Shown: piece after piece, positions 10,574 through 21,428 of the stretch
Layout of the letters: each line of letters opens with the position of its first letter
Numbering within the stretch: the first letter of the stretch is position 1
DNA from: Ceratodon purpureus
Taxonomy: Eukaryota; Streptophyta; Bryopsida; Pseudoditrichales; Ditrichaceae
Assembly (NCBI GenBank): GCA_014871385.1
Contig: CM026426.1
Coordinates: 12,987,958 to 13,051,957, forward strand
DNA: 64,000 nucleotides
Reading direction: 5' to 3'
The notes under the pieces: model-generated
What the model was told of the DNA's origin: nothing
The model's input: only the letters and a program-made list of their open reading frames with translations
The model's database searches: none
Position numbers and translations under genes: made by a program

Positions 10574-13378
10574 CGGTTACCGGTGGAATCACGAGGAGAG
10601 ACCGGCGTGGGTATCCATCAGGTCAGTTCGCGTAGTTCCACCCGGAGACAGGATTCAGAAAAGAAGAAGAGGAAGTCCGGTGTTCGGACCAGGTCACAGA
10701 GGAAAGAGAGTAGCCGACCGGAATCTTCAGAGACATCCGGGGAATCAGAAAAGGAGGTGCCCCTGGAGACGGTCCCGGTTGAAAAAGGGGTCAAGACCCT
10801 ACCAACTATGCCAGACATTGGACCGGAAGTAATTGCTGGGTTACCTCAAGTACAGGAGAGCCGGAAGGTGACATTCAGCGAGATTCCGGAAATTATCCAA
10901 CCGGAGGTCCGGGCGAAAGCCGACAGGTACGACATCCTCCAAGATATTCAACGCCAGCCGGCCAATGTCACCATCGGACAACTGTTACATGATAATCCTA
11001 ATTATCAAAAGCAGGTTAAGTCAGGCTTAATCCGGACCCGGAAACGGAAGATTAAGCTGCCTACCGTCGCAGTTAATTTTGCGGAGATGGAGGATTTCGG
11101 GGCTCCGGAAATAGCTGTGGAGATCGACGGATGTATTATCCAGAAGGTACCGGTAGATGGAGGATCCGGAGTAAATCTACTACTGGAGAGTACGGCCAAC
11201 GATTTAGGGTACACTGTCTTTGAGCCTACCAATCAGACCTTACGGATGGCAGACCAGTCTCGAGTAGTACCAGTGGGAAAACTATCGGCAGTACCTACAA
11301 AGATTTCCGGACTCACTTATCCGCTCAATTATTTGGTTATCCGGGTGGAGGAAGGAAATCCGTTTCCCCTGTTACTAGGGCGACCATGGCTATATCTAGC
11401 CGGAGTCAAGGTAAATTGGGCGAAGAAGGCTTTTACTTTCGGAGATCCGGCTGTTCTGCTATCATGGAAACCGGAGCTCCACCTGGGGGAAACAAGTGAG
11501 ACGGATGGTTACACTTCCGATTGGACAGGATCAAAAAACTCGGATTCCCTGCAGTCATATCATGTTCAAGAGTTTTGGGAGGTATCAGAAGAAGACCTAG
11601 GATTCCGTAACCCGGTACCGGAACGGAAGCCGGATGGGACCGAAGTACCGAACCGACCACCGGAAGTCAGGAAGGACGATGACAGGGCCTTAGGAGAAGC
11701 AAGCGTTCCATTGAACTCCGAATGGATTAGAGAACAGTTCGCAGCCGGGGTAATCAAAACAGGGATATCCGGGTCAAGGACCAGTGACCTACCATGGTCA
11801 GCCCTACCGGGGTCCGTGGGAACGGATGCTACCGAACCGGTTAAGAATGTGGTAGCACCGGAGGATTACGAAGCAGTGAAGACGGAAGCCGGTAGGACTT
11901 TCTATTTGGGAAAGGGACTGACGGACCGGGAGCGGGCTCAGTATTTGGAACTGCTTACGGAATACGATGACGTCTTCGCCTGGCTCCCATCGGACCTGGT
12001 GGGTATACCGCCGGAACTGGGCGAACACCACATCGACCTAATGGAGGGAGCGGTTCCGGTTCGCCAAAGGCAGTACCGGCTCAACCCAAAGTACTCCATG
12101 ATGGTGAAAGAGGAACTAGATAAACTGCTGGAAGCCGGTTTTATTTATCCAGTGAATAACTCCGAGTGGGTGTCACCGATTGTGGTAGTACCAAAGAAAT
12201 CAGGTCCGGATGGTAAAGTCAAAATCCGGGTATGTCAGGACTTCCGGAAGCTGAATGCGGCCACGAAAAAGGATCATTTCCCTTTACCCTTCATCGACAT
12301 GGTGCTCGATCACGTGGCCGGTCAGGAATGCTTCAGTTTTCTAGATGGGTTTTCCGGATACAATGAGGTGTCCATCCGGAAGGAGGACCAACTGAAAACT
12401 ACTTTTACCACCGATTGGGGCACCTACGCTTTCAACCGGATGCCTTTCGGATTGTGCAATGCTCCCGGAACTTTTCAACGGTTGATGATGGACATCTTTC
12501 AGGATTTCTTAAAACATTTCTTGGAAGTTTTCATTGACGACTTTGCGGTGTTTAGCCGATGGGTGGAACATCTGGACTACCTCCGGAAGACGTTCCAGCG
12601 ATGCCGGGAGACTAAACTCAAGCTCCATCTGGGCAAGTGTTTTTTTGGTATGTTAGCCGGACTATTGCTCGGACACATAGTCAGCCGGAAGGGAATAGCA
12701 GTGGAAGTAGCAAAAGTGATAGTCATGTTGGCCCTCCTTGCTCCCACCAACCTCCGGGAACTCAGAGGATTTCTGGGGTGTGTGGGATACTACCGGAGGT
12801 TCATTGAGAACTATGCCCGGTTGGCAATGCCACTGACGGAGCTGCTCAAGAAGGAAGAAGAGTACCTCTGGACGGAAATCCGTCAACAGGCCTTTGAAGA
12901 ATTGAAGAGACGGTTGGTCACAGCTCCTATACTAGCACCACCGGACTGGTCGAAATCTTTCCATGTCACTTTGGATGCCTCCGGTTGGTGTGTGGGAGCT
13001 ATTCTATGGCAATTGGATGACGAGGGCCGGGAAAGACCCATCTATTATGCCAGCCGGCAGATGAATCCGGCCGAGAAGAATTATACGACAACCGAACGGG
13101 AGGCTCTAGCCGTCATTTATGCGTGCAAGAAGTTTCGCCATTACCTATTGGGGTACAAAGTCATCTTCCATACGGATCATGACTCGCTGAAGTATCTAGT
13201 CAACAAACCGGACCTGTCCGGAAGGTTGGCCAGGTGGATATTACTTCTTCAGGAGTTCAACTACGAAGTTATTGTCAAATCCGGGAAGTCTAACCTCAAT
13301 GCAGATTACTTGTCGCGACAACGGGGAAAAGAGAGCAAGGAGGAGATATCTTCAGAGTTTCCGGATGAATTTCCGTAA
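10574..13378 (+). CDS. pol: Pol: protease, reverse transcriptase, RNase H
   Basis: The frame has no ATG at its start; the first usable codon is a GTG at 10583. An S/E/K-rich linker leads to the aspartic protease (VPVDGGSGVNL, about 11150). Reverse transcriptase spans roughly 12060-12640: VCQDFRKLN, the catalytic-aspartate motif FSFLDGFSGYNEV, FGLCNAPGTFQRLM, and FIDDF in place of the usual YxDD. RNase H starts at VTLDASGWCVGA (about 12965), with TEREALAV and HTDHDSLKYL giving the D-E-D set. The frame ends at TAA 13376, and integrase follows in the same frame. All catalytic residues I can check are present, so decay is recent or the stops are tolerated. Confidence 0.92.
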   Translation, partial: RLPVESRGETGVGIHQVSSRSSTRRQDSEKKKRKSGVRTRSQRKESSRPESSETSGESEKEVPLETVPVEKGVKTLPTMPDIGPEVIAGLPQVQESRKVTFSEIPEIIQPEVRAKADRYDILQDIQRQPANVTIGQLLHDNPNYQKQVKSGLIRTRKRKIKLPTVAVNFAEMEDFGAPEIAVEIDGCIIQKVPVDGGSGVNLLLESTANDLGYTVFEPTNQTLRMADQSRVVPVGKLSAVPTKISGLTYPLNYLVIRVEEGNPFPLLLGRPWLYLAGVKVNWAKKAFTFGDPAVLLSWKPELHLGETSETDGYTSDWTGSKNSDSLQSYHVQEFWEVSEEDLGFRNPVPERKPDGTEVPNRPPEVRKDDDRALGEASVPLNSEWIREQFAAGVIKTGISGSRTSDLPWSALPGSVGTDATEPVKNVVAPEDYEAVKTEAGRTFYLGKGLTDRERAQYLELLTEYDDVFAWLPSDLVGIPPELGEHHIDLMEGAVPVRQRQYRLNPKYSMMVKEELDKLLEAGFIYPVNNSEWVSPIVVVPKKSGPDGKVKIRVCQDFRKLNAATKKDHFPLPFIDMVLDHVAGQECFSFLDGFSGYNEVSIRKEDQLKTTFTTDWGTYAFNRMPFGLCNAPGTFQRLMMDIFQDFLKHFLEVFIDDFAVFSRWVEHLDYLRKTFQRCRETKLKLHLGKCFFGMLAGLLLGHIVSRKGIAVEVAKVIVMLALLAPTNLRELRGFLGCVGYYRRFIENYARLAMPLTELLKKEEEYLWTEIRQQAFEELKRRLVTAPILAPPDWSKSFHVTLDASGWCVGAILWQLDDEGRERPIYYASRQMNPAEKNYTTTEREALAVIYACKKFRHYLLGYKVIFHTDHDSLKYLVNKPDLSGRLARWILLLQEFNYEVIVKSGKSNLNADYLSRQRGKESKEEISSEFPDEFP

Positions 13379-14767
13379 GAATACCCGGTTGGTACCAGTA
13401 TACAGGATATACCGGACCCCCGCGACCTTCCGGTCGTAGGAGAGACGTCTTCCGTCTACCGAATTCAGGAGGATGAAGGGGAGGACCAGGACCTTCAGCG
13501 GATTAAGAACTATCTCCAGACTCAGAGGTATCCGGAAGGACTGAGTAGGGAGGAGAAAAGTGTGTTCCAGCACCGGGTGGCACCGTACTTTCTAGTCGGA
13601 GGATTACTTTTCAAACTAGGGGCGGATGAAAAACTCCGACGCTGCCTAGAACCCATCTATCGCCGGAAGGTCATCCGGGCTCTGCACGATGGACCGGCCG
13701 GAGGACACTATGCATCCGTCATCACCGTACAGAAGATTCGCGAGGCCGGATACTGGTGGCCATACCTTCACCGTGATGTTCATCAATTTATAAAAGAATG
13801 CGACCCCTGCCAACGGATAGGAGCTCCGGCCGTCCGGCATCACTGGCCGCTAACTCCCATTGTCCCCCTAGCAGCGTTTGAAAAATGGGGAGTGGATTTT
13901 ATTGGGCCAATTCAACCGTTAGGCACTCAGAGGCACCGGTACATCATTTTGGCGACGGACTACGCCACAAAGTGGGTAGAAGCCAGGGCCACCCGGAAAA
14001 ATTATGCCGAGACATCCGCCCGGTTCATATTCGAAAGGATAATGATGCGATTTGGCCATCCGTTGGAGATAGTGAGCGACCGGGGAACACATTTCCTGAA
14101 CGAAGTGGTGGCCGGTCTGACCAACCAGTACGAAGTCAAACACCGGAAGACCACACCGTACAATCCCAAGGCAAATGGATTGACGGAACGTGCCAACGGA
14201 ATAATTTGTAAGATTCTGACCAAGGTAGTTACCTCACATAAGACGGACTGGGACCGGAAACTGACTTCAGCCGTCTATGCGTATAACACGGCACACAAGA
14301 GTACGACCGGACGGACTCCGTATTATCTGGTATACGGACAGGAGGTACTTCAGTCCATCGAGACGGAAGTAGAGACGTTGAGGGTGCTCGCAGCCAACCA
14401 CGGAGATAAAACGGATACCCTCGACCACCGTCTACAGGTCATCGACCAGATGGAGGAAGACCGGATGAAGGCATTGGAAAGGACAAAGGAGGTCCAAGCC
14501 AAAAGGAAGGAAGTGTATGACAAGCGAATCACGATGGATAAAGGAATCGAAGAAGGGGGATTGGTTCTAGTCTATGACAGCCGGTACAAGAATTTTCCGG
14601 GTAAGTTACATACTCGCTGGATGGGACCGTTCCGGGTTGATAAGATTTATTCCAATGGGTCATTACAACTTTCAGATCTAGAAGGCTACCCAATGGACAC
14701 TAGAGTGAATGGATCCCGGGTCAAACTGTACAGACCGGATGACGTTCGCAAGGACGCACACAGGTGA
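13379..14767 (+). CDS. Integrase (pol C-terminal part)
   Basis: It is in frame with the reverse transcriptase but separated by TAA 13376-13378; the first ATG-like codon is at 13562. The N-terminal zinc domain shows H-H-C-C (HDGPAGGHYAS ... CDPCQRIG). The catalytic triad is D in WGVDFIGPI, D in IVSDRGTHF and E in ANGLTERAN. The C-terminal domain has MGPFRVDKIYSNGSLQL, a GPF-type motif, with no chromodomain after it. The stop TGA lies directly before the polypurine tract. A single C-to-T change (CAA to TAA) would explain the break. As written, integrase could only be made by readthrough or from another copy. Confidence 0.9.
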   Translation, partial: EYPVGTSIQDIPDPRDLPVVGETSSVYRIQEDEGEDQDLQRIKNYLQTQRYPEGLSREEKSVFQHRVAPYFLVGGLLFKLGADEKLRRCLEPIYRRKVIRALHDGPAGGHYASVITVQKIREAGYWWPYLHRDVHQFIKECDPCQRIGAPAVRHHWPLTPIVPLAAFEKWGVDFIGPIQPLGTQRHRYIILATDYATKWVEARATRKNYAETSARFIFERIMMRFGHPLEIVSDRGTHFLNEVVAGLTNQYEVKHRKTTPYNPKANGLTERANGIICKILTKVVTSHKTDWDRKLTSAVYAYNTAHKSTTGRTPYYLVYGQEVLQSIETEVETLRVLAANHGDKTDTLDHRLQVIDQMEEDRMKALERTKEVQAKRKEVYDKRITMDKGIEEGGLVLVYDSRYKNFPGKLHTRWMGPFRVDKIYSNGSLQLSDLEGYPMDTRVNGSRVKLYRPDDVRKDAHR

Positions 14768-14778
14768 AAAAGGGGTAA
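14764..14778 (+). promoter_or_regulatory. Polypurine tract
   Basis: GTGAAAAAGGGGTAA lies directly before the right LTR. The other retrotransposon in the window uses a very similar tract (AAAAGGGGGATAA). Confidence 0.8.
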
Positions 14779-15158
14779 TGTGGAAAGTGATTTCCACGGT
14801 TGACACACCGGAATACTAATTCCGGTAGGAAAATGATAAAAAAATTAAAAATTTTATGTTAGAAATACGGAAGTACTAAGCCGATAAGTGAAACAACCGG
14901 TTAAGACGGTTGGCCGAATAAATAAGAGATCGGAAGGTCAGCCGGGTGCGATCCGGTCGTCTGCGCGGGGAGGAGAGGGAGCACCGTCCATATGACAGAA
15001 CCCTGACACTGCAGACTTAAGGATAACCACCAAAAGGTACAACGCACACGGGGAGAATGGCTGCAACCATTAAAACGCCGCCGGTCGCGACCGTCCAATG
15101 ATGAAAGGCTACGACCGTCCGTCATGATGAGCTACGAACGGGTGGGCGTGAGGGCAGG

Positions 15159-15165
15159 TATAAAA
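15159..15165 (+). promoter_or_regulatory. TATA box in the 3' LTR
   Basis: TATAAAA, identical in context to 5788-5794. Confidence 0.65.
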
Positions 15166-15367
15166 GGAGGAAGAACAGCCGTGCTCCTCCTTTCTCTTTG
15201 TCATTTTGTGGCACGCCGGGTCCTTGCGTTCTAAGGCGGAGGGCGCAGTTAGGGTTGGACGGTAGGAGAGAGAAGGTGAGACGGAAGTGTTTCCGTTAGG
15301 CGAGAGATTGTGGTGAGGATCGTGCGTGCAGGTGTTACCGGAGTGACGGAGAGGAGGACTTAGCAGA

Positions 15368-17233
15368 ATGGGTAGAAAGGGGAAGGAACCGGCGGCGGAA
15401 GGACAGTTGTTCAGGGTACAACGGGTAATGCCGTTGATGCCGGCAGACGAGAGGGAGAGGGAGCTCCTCCGGACCGCCTTAGAATCTATGGGTTGTGAGG
15501 TCCTACTGGACAAGGCATGGGGTTGGAAACATGCCCTTCCGGCCCATGAGATCCTCGTCAAGAATCCCAAGAATCGAGGAACCATCCGGGGAGAGCCGGA
15601 TAAGTGGACGGTACAACTCTGGAGGGAGACGTATGGTTTCAAGAACTCTGGAGAGGTCTCGACACCGGAGACCCGGGACTTTGTATGGGGGTATATCAAG
15701 GGGTCCGGAGACCCGAGAGAAGGATGGGAGCTGGAGGACATCACAAATCCGGAGGCCCGGAGAGTCGTAGGGTTTATGAACCCTATTTTCCATCCGGAAA
15801 AGCCCAAACGGATAACCATCAAGTGGGCGTCCGTTTTCATTGGGGCCATGATCGGTGAATTCACGGTAGACTGGGGCGTCATGATGAAGACGATAGTCGA
15901 CCGGCAGGTAGCCAATCTCCGGAAGACCAAGAAGCAGGCCACCTGCCTTCCGTCTTTCCTCATACACCTCTACCGTCACAAGGGGCTGTTGAGTCCTAAG
16001 GAGATCCGGGAGTACGATGAAATCACCAGCATACAGCAGTACGCCGAACCGGAAGAGGTGTTTGATCAGGACGATGATGATGATGTTATCGAGGTCTCCC
16101 CTACGCCGGCTAAGAGACCCCGTCCCAGCCCGGAGAAGGGACAGCCATCCGGATCACCTCGGACTCCCACCCCGGCCAAGCGAACCTTGAACACGGAAGT
16201 CCAAAAGCCCACCGGACCACCGGAGCACACCGGGGACCCGTGCCAGGACTTAATTAACCTATCGGAGCAGGTGTCGACGTATGCTCGGTTCCTACAATCG
16301 ACTAGGCAGGCGGAGGGCTGGTTAGCTAAGGAATTAATGGCCATTACGGAAACGGACCGGTTGGAGGAATGCCTGAATATTCTTCGCAAGCACCGGGACT
16401 TGGCCAGTCTCCAGAACAAGCACATGGACCGGCTAGAGAAGTACCGGGAGAAGATGCTGAAGCTCGAGCAGGAGGTGCTTGATGCCCGGAAGGATTACAG
16501 TGACGCCTGTGACCGGGCAGCCGAAGCCATCCGGTCGGTCGTCGAGATCAAGGCCACTTTAGCCCTTCCGGTGGATGTGGCCAATCAGTGCGCCGTTTAC
16601 CAAGCCTTCTTGACTCGTCAACCGGATCCGACTGTCAAGAAGATTATAAAGTTCATGCACGACCGGACGCAGGTGATGAAGGACACTTGGACGCAGATGA
16701 AGAACCTGGTGGAGATCCTCGGTTCCGCAAAGGCCTGTCCGTCATCAGGGCCACCGGCAGATCGAGAGGAGCCCAGACCACCGTCCCCACCCAGGGAACC
16801 GGCGCCGGTGCCACCTCCAGCCTCTCAGATACGGTCGGCCATCCGGTCAGTCCAATAGGAGGTAGGACATCCGCTGGAGGATCCTATCCCGGATACCTTG
16901 AGCAGTCTGCACACCCTACCCAATTTGGCTGGAGTCGAGACTGTTAACCCCGGAAACATCCCGCTGGGACCGGACCAGAGACCACCACCGGAAGGTTTTA
17001 TGCCCGTACAGGGATCTCCAGAAAAGCTCCAGGTAGATCTCAGCGCAGTTCCGGTGGCGGCACGATCTCCATCCCCGGCGGTTCAAGCAGAACAATCCCG
17101 GAAGTCCAGTGAACCGTCGGCATCTGAGACTCCGGAAGAAGGCCCCTCGTTGAAGAAACTGAAGCGGGTAGAGAAGAAGGAACGGTTGGACGGAACCCGG
17201 CACAGTCCCCGGCTCGATAAGCACAAGGAATAG
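15368..17233 (+). pseudogene. 3' LTR copy of the VNW-family gene, truncated by TAG
   Basis: The same gene as 5997-7856, with residues 1 to about 440 identical. TAG at 16856-16858 stands where the left copy has CAG (7479-7481), ending the protein at 496 residues. The remaining coding sequence (16859-17233) is open in the same frame and still encodes the P/E/S-rich and basic tail. The core and coiled coil survive, so a truncated product is possible. Confidence 0.85.
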
Positions 17234-18290
17234 GGTTTAGGATAGGGACCGGATAAAATGGCAGCGACTAACGATGGGGCTCCAGTGCACCCGGCTGCCA
17301 ATCCGGATAGATAACGGCAGCAACTAGGAATAGAAGGCGGCCACCGGTCCGGGATTCCCGGATCCGAGATCCGGAATTTCTGGATCTCGATGGGCCACTT
17401 GGTCGCTTTAGGAATCGATAGGTTTTAGTATTTAAGCTGGACGTTTTTCCAAGGCCGGGGCCTTGTTTTGTACGCCGTTTTGTTGTTGCAATTGAGAATA
17501 TACTTTTGGATTTGTTGTGTCAACCGGCTGCTGACGGGTCCGTTGCCGTATGGGTTGTTGGTACTATCGTCTTCAGTAGTGTTCCGGAGGAGTGTTGAAG
17601 AGTAGGATAATCTGGAGAGCGCCCGGAGAGACTGGGGAGGTGTCAAGCGTCGAGTGTTGACGGTTTCCAGTCCCGGAAGGAGTCTGTAGGGAAGGAGAGA
17701 CGTATTGCAGCAAGGCTGGTAGTCTCAAGGACACGGAGAGCCGTGTGTACACCGGAATCCGGAAACGGACCGGTCGCTTCCTGTAGATGGGATAAAAGCC
17801 GGATATCCTACTGCGAACCAATCCGGAAGGGAGATAGTATAGTAGAATACCGTGTAACCGTAAGGTGATGTCATTGTAGTATGATTTCCGTATCCATAAC
17901 CGGCACTGAGTAGTTATCCGGACCGGTCCCTAGTCATACGGAAGGATTATTACTCCACTCTCCGGGTGGTAGATAGGAACAGTGGGGTGTCCAGCCACTT
18001 TAAGTCACGGGACGGTGGAAAATCCAGCCACTTGAAAGGATAGACGGATCAGTGGGAACCGGCCACTAGTCTAAAAAGCCGGAAAATAGGAACGAGGCAA
18101 AAACTACCGGATTCGGCCAACCGGTTGTAAGACGGAATACGGTCGGACACCGGTGGTGATTTCCGTTAAAATCTAAAAGGAAGAAAACTATAGGTCTTCG
18201 TGGGAACGAACACGGAGTGGTTTACTTTGGAGGGTGTTTAGTGTCAAATAAGTGCCTTCCGGAGGAATACGGATACCACGTCGTGCTACA
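17234..18290 (+). other. Noncoding 3' part of the 3' LTR
   Basis: It matches 7857-8912. Nothing else is seen. Confidence 0.5.
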
Positions 18291-21200
18291 TGGCCACTTT
18301 GAAGCTCCTTGGAATTGACGCATTTGAAACAATTCACCTCGCTGCTGCAATTGAAATCCAGCCTCCTCAAGATCTAGAACTTCCTGACGAGTGAGATTAG
18401 TTCCAATTTTCACAGGCCACACCATAGGGATGCTCGGCCAATCCATAACCCAATTCTTGGGCCCTCCCTTCACGCAACGGTTGATGTCATCGGGGCAGAA
18501 CCAAAACTCTGCAGGAACAACACGTTTGGTGTGATAGTCTTTCTTCCTCCCTGAATACGTAGGCGCAGGTGTTCCTTATGCTCCCCTGGAAATCTTTGCA
18601 TGGCATTTCTTCCTCGTCTGGGCTTGTAGGGCTTGACATTTTTTGTTGACCGATTCGAAAGGCGAGCAATGTGCCACGTGTTAGGATCACAGTCTGTTTC
18701 CTCTACAGACGTGGTTTGCTAGACACCGCACGTTGGATCCGAAAGTGCTTCCTCAATCCTCGCTCTTCTTGACCTGGTCCCCATGGCAGGTATTGAATAA
18801 TTCACCTTATCTGAGCGATGTGAGTCGTGAGCTGATCCTCGGGGGAGATCAAGCTTCCGCTTCAATGAGCCAAAGATCTCGGCGCCCTCTAGTCCTTTCT
18901 CTTTCGTTAGCACATCGTCCGCTTCTGGATAGGCCTTCATTGCTTCAGCAATCATGACAGGGTCCAAGCTCCTTTGTGCTTGACGAAGTCGGAGCTCTGA
19001 TTTATCACGTCCTTTGCCCCCTCGCCCCCCCTTCAGATACTTCCTGTAGTGCGTGATTTGCATGAAGGCGCGCATCATATCATCCACTGTGGCGTCGTAT
19101 AGGCAGTTCCTAGTGTTACCAGATTGTTGAAGCCACTTGTTGTGTATTGTCTCCGCTAGGTTGCAAGAAGGCATGTCTGCTTGTTCATCAAGCGATAGAT
19201 TCTAATAGAGAAACAGAGAACTGATTCAGTGAATGGAAGAATTTGATACAGGACTTGCATAGGGGCCAAGGTTTAAAGTTAGTTACTTACCAGCTGCATC
19301 GCTCCACCCCATTGCCTGTAGCGGTAGTGCCAGAAGACCATCCAGTCGTTGAGAGCTCGTAACGCAGCGTCCAAGGTGACACACCCTCCAGATTGCCACC
19401 ATCCTCGGATGACGTTGTACATGTCCTCTGCCTCCTCCTGGGTCTTAGTGTCCTTCCACTGCTTGCACAGAGATCTCATTTGCCCTTGATACTCCGGCTT
19501 GATGTGGGCTATGGTCACCCGCTCAAGGCACTTGGTCCAATGAAAAAGACAAGTTCGTTCCCAACCTTCCATCTTGTCATTCACGTTTCCGTTGCCGTAC
19601 ACCTTCCGCACAGAATGCCAGTTCGCGCCTGCACTGTCCGCCATGAATCCTTTGAAGTTCGGCTTCGGATGTCCATTGTCCTCCATCACACTGTTCAGGT
19701 TCTCCCAGAACAAGGTCTGGGCAGTGGCGTCCTCGGACTGCATATCACATAGAGCTATGGTCATGACTCTGCAGTATCTACTATCATATACATGACATGC
19801 CATGGTGCTCCAGTCCTTCACTCGTCTAACATGGTCGAACATGATCCACGAATCTTGAAGGTCTCCCCCGGGCTGCATGCGCTTCACTAGGTCCGTACCA
19901 CTGCCTGGCATATCCACTGACATATTGAAGATGAACACCTTCCCTTTCGTCTGGCCTGGAAAGCGGTTTTCGTGGATGAATTTGAAGGCGTTGTACTCCT
20001 TCAATCGCATGATGTTATCGACTAGACCGTTGTCCTGGCGTAGGAATTTCTTCGTACGTGCAACAAAGTGCCGAATGTTTGCAGCCGACATGGTCTCAAA
20101 CTTGTCCATCACCTGAGCCATGGGTGAACCACAAAGGTGATTCTGCCCTGGAGTCGCTCGAATGAGGTAGTCCGCCAGAAATATCTTGCTCGCTCCCAAA
20201 ACGATGGCAGAGTTCTTCGCATTCGGAGTACGGAGGACTTGCTCGCCTATGCACTCGTATATGAGATCCAAGGTCTCCAGGCAGGTACCATCCGAAACTG
20301 GATGCCGGAGATGGATGGCGGCCCGAGTCATTTCTGGATCTTTGCTGGTGACATGGAAGATCCTCGCAGCACATAATTCTAAATAGACAGGGGGAGTATG
20401 GCAGATTTTGCAAACAAGAGTTGAATTAGGGGGATGCTTCTCTCCTACTAAAATCTGACTTGGGGTAAGCCCAGCCCACTGAGTGGAATTCACCTTCCCT
20501 GGATTCCTATCTATATAATCACAGTTCCAGTTCGGGCACTGAAGATGTCCTGTACAGTTGGACTTACGAAACTTTAAGCCAAAGTCATTCTTAACATTCG
20601 TGGTCATAGTCTTACACCACACGTGCCCGTCGTATTGTTTCCCCATACCATCCAAATCTCCACTGAATGTCGTCGGGATGTTCTCAGGGAGAGGAGGCAA
20701 CTCGAAGATCTTGTCACCATCATAGGTTGCGGGAAGGTACTTCACTTCTACATGCTCGAGGCTAGCAAAATCAATTGACAATATATCTGACCTGCAACCC
20801 CTCCTTCCAGCAGTCTTCTTGATGGCCTCCAAGATGCTACGCGGCTTCCGTGAAGTTGGATGAACAGGGGGACGGCCAGCGGAAACTGATGGCGAACGTA
20901 GGTGAGTCCTACCCGGCAGTGAGCGAGTGGACCCAACAGAGGTCCGTCGTTGAAATGATTCGCACAAGTATCTGCAAGACGGATATCAGGAACCACATCA
21001 TCGTCCGAATCGCTAAGGCAGTGGACGTCGGGAGCACTGCCTTCTATCTTGACCTTCATCAAAGCAGAAACCCGAACAGTGGAAGTAGAACTGGGCGGAG
21101 TTAGCATGACAGTAGACTCTGACATCTGTGAATCCGTGAGGCCGTAGACTTTATATGTACCACTATGTAATGTCCAAACGAAACCCTCTTCCTCTCTGGT

Positions 21201-21428
21201 TTTCACTTGAAGAACAGTCTCACTCAACACTCCATTGTCATCAAAAATCTCCCTTTCAACGTACATTGACCCCATTCGAAAATGAAACCTAAGACTCAGA
21301 AGCTGCTCAGACACCTTCACTGATCCATCTGCACCTAATGGCGCTGTAAACGGGGCCACATGGCCATGGGCACGAATAGATGCCATTCTAAGCGCTTGGT
21401 AGAAGATTGGAGATGTAGAGTCATGCAT
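18291..21428 (-). pseudogene. MULE-like DNA transposase gene, decayed
   Basis: The N-terminal exon starts at 21428 (MHDSTSPIFYQALRM), and the frame changes between 20967 and 20750. Next come a zinc-finger-like CTGHLQCPNWNC (about 20535) and a DDE-type core: WIMFDHV with RYCRVMTIALCDMQSEDA (about 19750), GFMADSAGANWHSV (about 19640) and CLFHWTKCLERV (about 19530). The last resembles the C/H motif of MULE transposases. An 89 bp intron at 19202-19290 (GT on the minus strand after AMQL, acceptor TTAG) joins exon two, with CNLAETIHNKWL. A TAG at 18719-18721 lies in frame, and coding continues (DPNTWHIARLSNRSTK) with further frameshifts near 18570. The 3' end meets the LTR at 18290. The superfamily call rests on pattern only. 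Confidence 0.6.

Larger units (their letters stand above)
5410..18290 (+). mobile_element. Ty3-like LTR retrotransposon with gene-bearing long LTRs
   Basis: A 12.9 kb element with LTRs at 5410-8912 and 14779-18290, a tRNA-Asp-like primer site at 8923, gag at 9008, protease, reverse transcriptase, RNase H and integrase in that order (Ty3 order), and a polypurine tract at 14764. Gag to integrase lie in one reading frame, broken by TAG 9713, TGA 10571 and TAA 13376. The LTRs differ at only about 1% of positions by eye, so insertion is fairly recent. The sequences next to the two LTRs (GTATC and TGGCC) do not form a target duplication. The right end abuts the MULE-like gene. The integrase tail has a GPF-type motif and I see no chromodomain. 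Confidence 0.92.
14779..18290 (+). repeat. 3' LTR (3.5 kb)
   Basis: It starts TG and ends CA. Differences from the left LTR cluster in the first 250 bp and after about 16700. The 1.7 kb between appears identical by eye. It carries a 6 bp insertion near 16803 and a C-to-T change that creates a stop at 16856. Confidence 0.93.

Noticed and set aside
5405-18295. Target-site duplication for the Ty3-like element
   Set aside because: GTATC on the left and TGGCC on the right do not match; recombination or a decayed flank is more likely.
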